Source: Gnetum montanum
Lineage: Eukaryota; Streptophyta; Gnetopsida; Gnetales; Gnetaceae
Length of the DNA: 64,000 nt
Assembly (NCBI GenBank): GCA_015680685.1
Contig: MNCI01010715.1
Coordinates: 327,919-391,918 of the forward strand
Direction: 5' to 3'
The translations under genes were made by a program, and so were the position numbers. The notes beneath the pieces are model-generated. The model was given only the letters and a program-made list of their open reading frames with translations. It was not told where the DNA came from and searched no databases. Shown one piece after another: positions 22,933-33,773 of the stretch. The first letter of the stretch is position 1. The number at the start of each line of letters is the position of its first letter.

Positions 22933-23890
22933 TGATGAGTCATGTTCTATTAGTTGCATTGATGAAACCTTGTTGACATGGCCTCATTGTTTAAGCATTA
23001 TCGACAAGGCCTAGTTGATGCATCATATCATGTGTCGACGTGGCCCCATCAACATAGTGCCTGTAATTATCTATAAATATGCACTTGTAGCCACATTTAT
23101 GGCAAGTAGAGATTGTAGTTGTAGTGGAGCTCTTGCATTTTTTCCATTTAAAAGTTATAATTTTTTCACGAGTGCCCGTAGTAGGAGTCATTGAGTGTAC
23201 AAATCTTTATTCGAGCATTGTTGTACCTGAGCATGACAGTGTGTGTAGCAATAAAGATGAGCTTTTTGATAAACCTTGCAACACTTTGAATAGATTAGCT
23301 ATTTCATTTATGTATATAATATTTTTAACTATTTATTAAATGTTTTCCATTAGTTACTAAATATTTTTTAGTTATTATATTAATGAATTAATTAGTCTAG
23401 ATAGATTATACACATAAGTACGATCGCTTTGAGTGTAACACATATTCACTTGGTAATCCTAGTAGTGTTATTGCTCGGTACGCTCAGTAGCATAGCGCTT
23501 GGTCACCTAGTAGCATAGCACTTGTTCACCTAGCAGTGGATATGTGGGTTTAGGATGTGTATGAAAAGTGGGATCAGATGTATATGTTAGGATTAGTTAA
23601 ATGTTATTTAATTAGTTAATTTAGTTTAGTTAATCCAATTCCTTTTATCTACATTTGAGCACCAACTTATAAAACACAAAGTTATAAAAATCGAATACCT
23701 CGATTACACTTAACCATACCAATGAATGTCATGAGTGTAATTGGAAAGACAACAATTGACCTTAAGGCTAGATTCACTTCCTAAAAGACTAGTGCATCAG
23801 AAATGATAAAGTCCACAAAATTTGACTAGATTGCACATGAACACTTTGTGATTCGTATGGTTCGACGTAGGGGTACCTCGCCACTAATTA
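22933..23890 (+). repeat. Element B 3' LTR
   Basis: TGATGAG start; end CTAATTA, a decayed CTCATCA. TATAAATA near 23072 and AATAAAGATGAGC near 23250. A CATAGCGCTTGGTCACCTAGTAG-type unit is duplicated near 23488-23535, partly explaining the greater length than the 5' LTR. Confidence 0.93.
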
Positions 23891-23895
23891 AGTGA
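23891..23895. repeat. Target site duplication of element B, right (AGTGA)
   Basis: Matches 7876-7880 exactly. Confidence 0.9.
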
Positions 23896-24199
23896 AATCT
23901 TTGAGAATTAAGTATTTGAGACCTAAAGAAAGGTCATAATTATTTCATTTTTGGGAAGGTTTAGTTAAAAATTTAACATCATAAAATTAATAACTTTTTG
24001 AGTTATCATCTCTCAAAGTTGCACTACTAGAATTATTGTGATTGTTGATAGATTGGAAAGAACATAACATAACCTTAGCTTATGGATACCTTTTGTAGTA
24101 CTTCCTTTTTTCCAAATTATAAAGAAGTTCCTAAGATTTCAAAAAAATATAAATTTTATTAACTAATTCATTGTGAAGTTAAGATAATCAAGCAATTCT
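23896..24199. other. AT-rich stretch between element B and the LINE
   Basis: No confident coding sense. It may be the endonuclease part of the LINE that follows, but no endonuclease motif can be read. Confidence 0.4.
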
Positions 24200-24602
24200 T
24201 TTATTGCTTAAAATTTTTTAGGATTTTAAAATAAGAGTGACTAATATTTTGGTCAATAATGATAATGAGCTAGATTTGACTAATGTTCTTTTGTCTACAA
24301 CTACTCAAGTGAAAATTAAGAAGAGGCCTACTTGTAGAAAACCTTGGTTTGATGTGGACTATTTAATAACTTGTAAAGATGTTATAGCTTCACATTTTGA
24401 TATTTTAGTATTGAAGAATTACTGAAAGCTTATTTATTTTTAAACAAGGATGTTCATTAAAGAAGGGCAAGAAAGAATGATTAATGAGCTTTAATCAAAT
24501 TCAAAAAGCTTTTAGAATTTACTCCAAGACAAACAGTAACATGACTAGATTTTTCCTTATTTACTTCAATAACCTTTTTAATCAAGAGGGTCCATTGACT
24601 AT
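24200..24602 (+). pseudogene. LINE-1, fragment 1: linker between endonuclease and RT
   Basis: Reads KPWFDVDY near 24337, a Lys/Glu-rich helix-like stretch (EGQERMINELQ) and a KSFWNLLQ segment near 24510, the usual succession after the endonuclease of APE-type non-LTR elements. Several frame changes and stops. It stops exactly at the target duplication of element C and resumes at 37256. The first 150 bases are assigned with less certainty. Confidence 0.65.
24598..24602. repeat. Target site duplication of element C, left (ACTAT)
   Basis: ACTAT here and ACTGT at 37256-37260; one G-to-A change. Confidence 0.82.
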
Positions 24603-25500
24603 TGATGAGTGGCAAGTATACCCTATGCCCAACCATACAAATTACAAGCGTTCATATAAAATCAGGTTGAATTTCACAGACCTTAAGTTTGCAAGTACAC
24701 TAGTTCCAGGAATTGAAATATAATCGTGATGATTATTATCTTTCCAACTAGACTTGTGAAGCTTAGTTGTATGGTTAAGTGTAGTTGGGGCACATGATTT
24801 TTGTTATTTTATATTTTATTTGCCTACAATTGTAACAAGTTGAAACTCAATTTATTAACAAATTTAACTAATCTAATTGCTAATTAATAACTAACTATCC
24901 TAGCATAAGCATCTAGTCCAACTTTCTATACACATCCTGAACACATACAAGATTGCTAGCTTACTAAGCATTAAGCACTACTGGGATTACCAAGTGATGT
25001 ATGTTATGATAAAAGTGGTCACAATTATGTGTTTAATCTATTTATCTTAATTAGTTAATCAATTAAAATCTTACTTATCTTAATTAATTGCATAATTAAT
25101 GAAAAATGGTAAATGCAAAAATAAGTCATTAATCTATTTTAAGTGCTACAAGGTTTGATCAAAAGGCTTGTCTTTATTGTTGTTCACATTACTGTGCTCA
25201 GGTACATCAATGCTCAAATAAAGATCTATACACTTGCTAACTCCTGTTGCAAGCACTTAGAAAATATTCTAACTCTCAAATGAACAAACTGTAACAACTT
25301 CGCTAAGTTATTAAAAAACTTCTTTTTTACATGGTACGAGCACCGTATTTATAGATTTTATTATGGAGCTGCATCAACAAGGCCTCATAAATGTAGAAAA
25401 TGCTACGTCGATGCAACCTTGTTGATGGGGTAACATCACATTGATGGGGCAATACCACATCGATCGGGGCTCATCGATGAAACACTTTGATGCTTCATCA
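24603..25500 (-). repeat. Element C 3' LTR
   Basis: On the plus strand TGATGAGTGG... to ...GCTTCATCA, the reverse complement of a TGATGAAGC...CTCATCA LTR. The poly(A) signal is at about 25165-25180 and the TATA region at about 25352. Pairs with 36389-37255. Confidence 0.94.
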
Positions 25501-25560
25501 TACCCCCATGATTGAATGAAAACTCATCCTTGAGTTCCTTTACAAAATTAAAAAGGCATG
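25501..25560 (-). promoter_or_regulatory. Element C polypurine tract and pre-LTR block
   Basis: Plus strand TACCCCCATGATTG, i.e. CAATCATGGGGGTA on the element strand, next to the LTR, preceded by the same conserved AACTCAAGGATGAG block as in the other elements. Confidence 0.82.
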
Positions 25561-25699
25561 GGATTATTGACTGACACTTAACACAAGAAACTGATACAAA
25601 AAAACTAAGTGCTTGGGTGTACATATCAACATCATTACAAAATTTGTGGTGTTCATGACACAAAATTAAACACCATGATATGGATACTCAAACTAGATG

Positions 25700-28519
25700 A
25701 CACATCCTTTAATGAAGTGAAGATGGTTGAGAAGATCAAATAGTCCTAGGTGGTGGAGGTTCCTAAGGTTTTGAAGAACCTTCACCAGCTTCAGGTGCAC
25801 ATGGTGGCTAAGGAGGCTATGGCTATCCTATTGTGGTTTCTACCTTCGATTGATGGTGAAAGGCATCTAGTAATGCCTCCATCTTCTCCTCCTTATTCTA
25901 AGGATTATTCATAGTCCACATAGCATCACCAATGTGGGTTGGAATGGGGATATCCCATAGACTAGGCATTAATGGGAATAGCTCCTTGATGTTGATGAAC
26001 TAGGCAGTGAATTATTTGTGCTTAACATCGAATGCTCTAACTGTATTCTGTAGCTCATGGTAGTCATTCATTCTTTTGGGTAGGCTCTCGACAATGGATC
26101 TCTGATGAGTATATTTGCCCTTGGGAACCTTGAGTTCATCATTTTCCATTGCAAGCTTTTGCTTAGTGTCCTTGTGTGCTTGAACTTAGCCTCATACAAC
26201 AACTATGAGTTGGCCACCTATTTTTCCAATTTTGACTGCAGTCATTTGACAATCAACATAGCTAGGTTTGCATATTAGAGTTTGGCAAGCTCCATGTATT
26301 TGATTATCTCCTCTATCGGCAACTCCTTTAGGTGAATTTTTGCTTTATTGTATTGATCAATCCCAATAATGATTTCTCATTTATTTCCTTTTGTAGGTCG
26401 ATTTGGTCTCTATAGTGATTTTTGATTTTCTTAAATTTGAGAGCCTTTGACTTCCAGAAGGCTACTTCTATTGTAGTCTTTTAGTGAAGGGCATGGACCT
26501 CCTCCATGGAGCGATTTCTATTTTTGGCTACCAAGCTCCTTAACTCTGTATTTGCTCTAGCTAGTTGCTCTTACTATTAATGGATATAATCAGTCAATTG
26601 TTGTTTATACGCATCAACATTTCATAGGCAATGATTTTCTATGATCATCTGAACATTCTTCTGGCAGGTCAGATCTAAGGTCTTTTGGATTTTATGCTTA
26701 ATGGCCTTTGCCAAGGACTAGTAGAACATCGTTGTGTCCATCACATCCTTAGCCCCTTTCAACTTAGTATGAAGCTATTCAAGAGCTTCATCTCTTATCA
26801 ATGCTGGGTTGAGAAATGTAGGGTCAGCAGTCTAGGCTCTCAGTTCAACAACCTCCAAAACCAAACATTCATTCAGCTCCTTGGCTATTTTGAGGCTCCC
26901 TTCTAAAATAATATTCTTGCTCCTTAACTCTACCAACTTTGATTGGGTTGTAGTTATATTATCTAGAAGGTCAAAGACATCTGGAAGTGGTTGCCTACTT
27001 CCTACCAGACGATCCTGTAGTTGTTCATGCTATGCTATGCTTAGTTTATTGCTTATGATCCCCGTGGATGTTTGCACATCTTTAAGTGCAATGATGTTTA
27101 ATACAGATATCATAGGTGAGTTGAGTATCTCAGTGATTTTATTAGCAACCACCTATGTTGCTATTTCTTGCCCTTAGTGTTGCATCACTAGTAATGTTGC
27201 CTCCTCACCCTCCTCTAAGCACATCGAAAAGGTTGCAGTGTTTCTAGAAATATCTAGGAATTATTGCTATTCTAAGAGAGATACTGTTACCTCTTTGGTG
27301 CTAAGATTTGACCTCACAGAAAACTACGTTTGTTGGGTAGAGAAAATGAATCCACCTCCCCCCATTTGGCTGATTGTTCGAGCCACCTCATTCAAGTGAC
27401 TCATCCCGAGCTAGTACACAGATGGGTCTCCAACACTTGTGCCTACTTGTTGCTCTTGCTTGTTCAAGAGCCATTCTTGAAACTTGTGTAACCATTGAGA
27501 TGTTGTAGCAACGTCTGACACTATTCTTTGAGTGATAGTTGGAGGTGGTGGTGGTTGCTCCTCTCCTTGAATTGTTGTTGTAGGAGTTTTTTCCTATAGC
27601 ATCTCTGCCCAATTAGCAATCAAAGCACATTTGGATAACATCGTTAGTATAGTAGGCTATTCCTCCCCTTCAACATAATTTTCTAATGAGGCATGGGAAG
27701 GGAAGTGCCTTCCTTCCATGTTCATTCTCCTTGAGTTGCTTCTCTATCTCTAGATAGATTAGTTGTGGAAGGTAGATTAGGAATCTTTCACTCATGACAC
27801 ATGCATGGGAAAAAAGGTAATGATCTTGCTGGGCCTTACCATGGGATTTAGGTGAAAGGCTAAAATCTTGTAATAAATTCATTTTGTTGGTGTGAGTACA
27901 TCATATTCCTTATAGTCGACACCATAGCACCACTGAACCCATTTCTTTTTAATGTTGGGATCCTTTTGCATTGGAATCTTGGCAAGATTCATCTGAGTTT
28001 TAGGTAACCCAAGTACCTCTGCAATGGCTTGAACCAAGTAGAACACTAAAATGTCCTTGATCTTGACCATTGAATTGGCCTTCCTCTTGTTCCAAAATAA
28101 GAACATCTCTCCCATATACCACTCCTCGCTAGAAGTGATAATTGGCCACATAGGAGAGGTCTTTAGTTGGTCCTATACCTCTTTAGGTGCTTGCTCCAAG
28201 AAAGAGCCATAGTTCAACTTTTGTAGTACTATTTTCTGAACCTCCCTTGATCTAATTTGGTTTAGGTAGGATTCCATCCATGTCACCTCAAGGGTCTCTT
28301 GTTGAGTTGGTGCCTCAACCTAGTGGGAATGTTTTATTGCTGCCACCTATTCCGAAATCTGAAAATAGACTCCACTTTGGCCTTCTCTCTAAGAGGTCCC
28401 ATGGAATGGGTTACAATTGATTCTTCCTAGGCCTATACTTGGCCCCTTCCCATTCTTTGCTATTTTTTCCTTGGTTGAGACGGTCCTCCTTCTTGTGTGT
28501 GTATGCCTCTTGGTGCCAT
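25700..28519 (-). pseudogene. Element C accessory (env-position) ORF, degenerate
   Basis: The ATG at 28519 (minus strand) directly follows an acceptor-like CATAG. The globular part includes SSEEWYMGEMFLFWNKR (near 28110), VQAIAEVLGLP (near 28015) and LPFPCLIRKLC (near 27690), matching B and E. The coiled-coil half runs to about 26000, and the tail has a Pro-rich segment (near 25760) shared with B and E. Stops and frame shifts are common. Function is unknown: no membrane segment, protease or nucleic-acid motif is recognised. Present in three of five elements, so it was probably part of the ancestral element. Confidence 0.75.
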
Positions 28520-28824
28520 CTATGGTCACAACACATCTGTGGATTAGTAGATATAATGTGCAACTTAGAATATCTGGATACCTTATCTTGTTAATTAGTT
28601 ACACTTAGCTACGATTGGACCATGGTAGATTGATTATTTTGTTATTATTTTATTTAGTAATTTTTTATTATAAGTGTCACCAAAAATTGTTGGAAGGGTT
28701 TAACTCTTGTAATTTTGTGTTTTAATGTTGACTCCTTAGTGAAACCTTTGTGGGAGTTAGAAAAATGTCAAAAAATTGTTTATCAAAAATGGTACATTTG
28801 TGGCCCCCATGACTAAGAGCTTAC
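28520..28824 (-). other. Element C putative intron before the accessory ORF
   Basis: On the element strand, donor CGGAG|GTAAGC at 28824, branch-point-like CTACTAATCC near 28550 and acceptor ATAG ending at 28520, right before the ATG. Length 305 bases. This copy has the best donor and branch-site match of the set. Confidence 0.62.
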
Positions 28825-28976
28825 CTCCGGGAGGTATAGGATCGAAGAATAGAGTGATTCAAACAAACTATTAGGAAGTTATGGGCTCTTGAAGGTTCTG
28901 GGTTTTGAAAACTGCAAAAACGCCTTAGGCATTTGAGAGAAAATGTGAAAATTTCAAAGGCAGTCATGCATATACA

Positions 28977-29009
<33 letters not shown>

Positions 29010-29050
29010 CAAATTTTTTGCGCTACATTGACAGGGATCCATTTACGAGG
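28825..29050 (-). promoter_or_regulatory. Element C internal TATA module of the accessory ORF
   Basis: On the element strand GTCAATGTAGCGC is followed by GATATATGTA (29010-29001), in the same order as the U3-like module of B and E. The (TATG)n run lies immediately after the TATA-like sequence and has probably spread from it. Confidence 0.5.
28967..29008. repeat. (CATA)n microsatellite
   Basis: About nine CATA units, directly after the internal TATA-like sequence of element C as read on its strand. Confidence 0.9.
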
Positions 29051-30100
29051 TTCGTAAATGAAGTTTTGAAATTAGAATGTTTCAAAAAATACAAGGAATT
29101 TTTGAATGAATTTGGGGTCTATAGAGTCCTAGAAAAGCCACGAATATGATGAAATCATTGAAGAGGGTCTTTGAAGGCTCAAAAATTAAAAAATTTAATG
29201 GAGAATGTGTGAATTGAAAAAAAAATACTTAAAGGAGCACATGGTTGGATGTAGAAGATGGATGCATGAAAGGTTCTGATTGCAAAAATTCCTAAGGATA
29301 AGATGTTTAATGACAACCAGGAGATATGCAAGTGGATCCCTCCCATAGTAGGCACATGCCCTATTTTCGATTTCATAACCTCAACCCAAGGAGTCTATGG
29401 GACCCATAGGTGATTAATGGTTTATGAAAGTTAAGGAAAAAAAGTTAGAAGATTCTATGAAAGAATTCAAGCATGTCAAACAAAGACACCGAATAAGAAC
29501 ATGGACACCAGCAATGAGGTGAGTTATGGGCAGCATGGATGGATGGTGGAGAAGGTGGAATGGAGTTCCAAATTGAGGTCATAAGAAGTCCATTGTGGAT
29601 TTGTGTTTAAATGACCTAAGATTTTCTTGTAGTAAGAAAATCCATCCTTAGTTTATTTAATGAAAGGGATCTTGTATTTCCAAAAAGAGGAAAATCATAG
29701 ATTTTTGTGGATGGGTGGATGTCATGGATTCATTGCCTATTCCATGAAAAAGAAACCATGCCTTAGTCATTGGTACAAAAGTTCAAAAATAGAAACCAGA
29801 CATTAGCAAACAAAAATATTAAGCACAAACCACCATTAGTAACAACTATAGCACTATTGTGTCCTATTGGCACAAACCATGTTTATTAACAAAAATTAGA
29901 AAATCACACTAAAATAAAGTAAAATATATAAGAAAGTGTAAAATATTAAAGAAAAATTTACATGTACCAATGATGATGTAAAATAGGAAAAAATTTTAAA
30001 ATCAAAAAGGTGTAAAATAAAAACTTTTCAAAAACAAAAATGCGTAAAACAAAAAATTGAAAAAATTGAGGAGCCACGTATATGATTAGCATGGATGGCC
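29051..30100 (-). other. Element C 3' spacer
   Basis: Non-coding, with blocks shared with the spacers of B, D and E. At 30104-30118 the plus strand reads CCATCTCCCCCGC, the complement of the GGGGGAGATGG block at the end of integrase. Confidence 0.6.
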
Positions 30101-31480
30101 ATCTCCCCCGCAACTGAGTTAGAAGGAGGAGATGTAAAAAATTGAGCATGGTTGTCCATCTATTGAGGTAATTGTTGCATTGGCTTACTTGGGCTTATGG
30201 AAAGGCTTTACCTATTAGATGTTGACCAACTACTTCTTGTTTGGGCCTTCAGGTTTGTATAGAATCATGGCCCTAGAAGGAAAGTTTTCATCGATTATAT
30301 AAGGCCCCTTCCACAATGTGTGAAATTTGGTTTTTTTGAGGAACATGTTGGGGTTCTATTAGAGGACCTTATCAATAGGTTGAAGTTAGATCTTTCTGAT
30401 TCTTAGGTCATTTTGTTGTTTATTGAACACCTTGTGCACTTTATTCAAGGATAGGGCCACTAATTGATTTTTGTCCAGTACATTTAGGTTGATAAGTCTT
30501 TTATTTGTGCTAGACTTAGGTTAAGGTCTCGGTCATAGGCTATTGAGAGTGTACGGAGCTTGAATTGAATTAGAAGCATTGGAAGTTTTCCATACATCAA
30601 CTCATAGGAAGAGTAGCCAATAGGGAGTTTTCATGTTGAGTAGTAGGAACAAAGGTCATTGTTGAGTTTCATGCTCTAATCTCTCCTATACTTGCTAACA
30701 GTTCTTATTGAATCTTTGTCATCTCCCTGTTAGTAACCTCTACTTGACTATTAGCTTGGGGGTGATAGGGTGTTGTTAATTTATGTTCAACAGCTAAGTG
30801 TTTCATGAGTTTCTGAAAAGTGGTGCCTGTGAAGTGTGTTCCATTGTCAAAAATTAGTGCACATGGCATCCCAAACCTATTTACAATGTGCTATTGTACA
30901 AATTAAGCAGTAGTAGATGATGTGCAATCAATAATGGTTGCTGCTATCATTCATTTGGTATAGTAGTCAACAACTATGATAATATAGGCCTTTATGTTGG
31001 ACATGGGTGTGATGAGACCCATGAAATCTATGTCCCATATGTCAAAGGATTTTAGTGGTTGAATCCACTGGTGAGGACCCTCCCTTTGTGTAATCATTCT
31101 GCCATCTTGTTGATAGTGTTCACAGGATTGGACAAACTAGTGAACACTCCTAAAGATTGTGGAACAATATTATCCTACCATTAGAATTTTTCTGATTATG
31201 CATCTTTCTACATAGTGGCCTCCACAGGGGCCTTCATGAGAATCCTGAAGAATGTGCAATTGATTCACATCAAGGACACACCAATGAACTAGGACATCAG
31301 TGCACACCTTGTAAAGGTGTTCATTGATTTTCATGAAGTGCTCAACCTAATGAAGAAACTATTATTTTATTTTGTAGTTCAAATCTTGTGGCATTTCCTA
31401 AGTGAGAAGGTAAGTGAGGGTGCCATCATACCATTTGGATTTTATGGGCATCCATCTAAAAATTGATCAGAGAGTGGGCT
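30101..31480 (-). pseudogene. INT: Element C integrase, degenerate
   Basis: From high to low coordinates: the zinc-binding region (SHEGPCGGHYV near 31225), core IDFMGLITPMSN near 31015, FDNGTHF near 30845, ANSQVEVTN near 30740, and the C-terminal domain down to about 30130. All three acidic core positions are recognisable. Stops and frame changes break it. Confidence 0.85.
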
Positions 31481-33317
31481 CTCCTTCTCTTTGTCATCCC
31501 ATCATAACTGAGAGAGATGGTCAGCGACCACCTTCTCAATCCCCTTTCGATCTACCATCATGAGATCGAATTTCTGCAATATCACAAGCCACCATATGAC
31601 ATAGTGACTTACTAATTGCTTGTTCATTACAAAGTGGATGGCACTATGGTCAATGTGCATAAACAATTTATATCCAAGCACATAGCGCTTGAACTTCTCT
31701 AGAGCATACACCACCACCATCAGTTCTTTCTCTATGGTTGTGTAATTGAGTTGGCCATCCACAATGCTTCAACTTGTGCAATTGATATAATACAGATGTT
31801 TTTGATTGTCCAACTACATAAGCAAAGCTCCCAAGGTGTAATTACATGCATCCATCATGATATGGAATGGTCTGGACCAATCTAGTACTCGTAGAATTAG
31901 AGTTTCTATGACTTTTTCCTTCAGCTATTGAAATGCATGTTCATAATTCTTGGTCCAAATAAATGGAGCATCCTTCATTGTAAGTTTGACCAACAATTTT
32001 TTGATCTTAGAGAAATTCTCTATAAATTATTGGTAGTAACCATTATGTCCAAGGACTGATTGAACATCTTTTATAGTTTCTAGTTGATGGGTGATTCCTT
32101 GGATGATCCATATCTTTTCAGGGTCTACCTTGATCCCTTCTTGTTAAATTTTGTGCCCTAATACAATGCCTTCTTGGACCATGAGATGGCTCTTTTGCTA
32201 ATTAAGTCATAGGTTTGTTTCCACACATCTTTTTAGTACTTACTTAAGGTGGTCTAAGGTTTGCTCAAATGTAAAGCCATAAGTGGAGAAGTCATCCATA
32301 AAGACTTTCACTTTGCTACCAATTTCCCACTAAAAGATGCTTAAGACTAGGTGTTGGAAAGTGTTAGGAGCATTGCATAGACCAAAAGGCATCTTGCGAT
32401 ATGCAAAGGTTCCCTAGGGACTCATGAATATTATTTTGGCCTAGTCTTCTAGTGCAATCTAGATTTGGTTATAACCACTATAACCATCCAAAAATGTCCA
32501 AATATGGTGTCCAACACCTTATCAATGAATGAAAATAGAAAATGATATTTGAATGTTGCCATGTTTAATAGCCTAAAGTCGATACAAACCCATCATTTTT
32601 CATCTTTCTTTAGCACTATCATGAGTGGGCTAACTTGCTCACTATCTACAATGGGGTGGATGAACCTTGCCTTGAGGAGTTGCTTAATCTCTTATTTGAT
32701 GATCTGCTTCAATTTTGGGTTCAAATATCATTATGGTTGCCTCCTTGGCTTCATGGTCAAATCGACATAAATGTAGTGCTAGCCTATCTGCGAATTAATT
32801 CCAATGAGTTCAAGATATGACTAGGAAAAGGTTGTTCGCCATTTGTTGATCACTTTCAATAGTTTTGCTTTTTTCTTCAGAGCAAGTTTGGCATTAAGTA
32901 TGACCAGCTTGCCATTTTTTAAGAATGCATATTCTAGGTTGGCAAGTAGAGTTTTCAACTCTAGGGGCTCTCATTTGAAATTCTTAGGGATCTCCAACTC
33001 TCCTTGATTAGTATAATCATTTTCATCATTAGAGAGGCTATGATGAACTTGCTATAGTTCATCTATGCATGCAACATAAGTGCATGTTAGGCTATCAATA
33101 GGTTCATGCACATTGTGCTACTTTTAAAATCTATGAATTGCCACTAGGTATCCTCTTGTTTTGTGGTTGTTGCATATAGACACCTTTGAAGATCTACTTC
33201 ATGTGCACATTGCCCGCACATGGAAATAGATGCTTATTTTATGTACCAGAGTTTCTACATGTAATTGCACCCTGTATCATTGTACGTGATGCATGTAACT
33301 CACTTATTCTTGATCTT
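31481..33317 (-). pseudogene. RT-RH: Element C RNase H and reverse transcriptase, degenerate
   Basis: RNase H includes an open stretch at 31762-31502 (QLNYTTIEKELMVVVYALEKF, HSAIHFVMNK, DHLSQL). The RT catalytic FMDD is at 32302-32291, with the MPFGLCNAP-like region near 32385 and the RVCIDF-like region near 32590. The RT N-terminal part and linker extend to the protease. Order and motifs as in D. Confidence 0.88.
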
Positions 33318-33773
33318 TCAAAATGCATTTTCCTTAGATATTTTTAGGGAAAGATCTCTAATGCCCATTTTTACATCAACAGTGCTTAGCCATGCCCTTC
33401 CCATATTGATTGGGAAGTCCCCCTTACAGTTCTCAACCTTGATTACTAGAAAATTGGCAAGATAAGGCCACCCACAAATAGTGGTCACAATATCTTTTAC
33501 CAATTTCAATTGAATAGTAATGGATTGGCCTATCAATTTCAATTGTATATTACTCTTCTTAAGAGGTGAAAGGTTCCATGCAGTATACATCTCATGAGAA
33601 ATTAGGATAACACTAGAACCTAAATCTAGAAGAGCTTTACATGGTTCATTCCTAGCAATATGTAAATAGATAACAGGACTCCCATGATCATCTAATTTCC
33701 TAGGAAGGTTGTTAGCCCGGATCCAATCAGATATAGCATGAGTGAGTATAACAGTATGGATTTTGGGTAGCAT
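33318..33773 (-). pseudogene. PR: Element C aspartic protease (open segment)
   Basis: 151 open codons. The active site reads ALLDLGSSV, so the catalytic DSG is DLG here (Ser to Leu), followed by the second landmark MGRAWLSTVD. The DLG form also occurs in Athila proteases as I recall, but B and D in this window have DSG, so a mutation is as likely. Confidence 0.86.

Larger units (their letters stand above)
7881..23890 (+). mobile_element. Element B: complete Athila/Tat-like Ty3/gypsy retrotransposon with accessory ORF
   Basis: Both LTRs, a tRNA-Asp primer site, gag, protease, RT/RNase H, integrase, spacer, accessory ORF, purine tract and matching 5-base target duplications are present, so both borders are firm. 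The total is 16.0 kb, of which 2630 bases are a younger nested insert (G) plus one copy of its 5-base duplication. Without G it is about 13.4 kb, larger than A/D types because of the roughly 2.9 kb accessory ORF. All genes carry stops. The LTR pair differs by many scattered changes, including the terminal bases (CTCATCA against CTAATTA), which implies an old insertion. Confidence 0.95.

Noticed and set aside
7881-24000. Repeated LTR-like blocks as segmental duplications of host DNA
   Set aside because: Each copy has TGATGAG/CTCATCA ends, and in B, C, D and E a primer site, purine tract and target duplications, so they are independent insertions.
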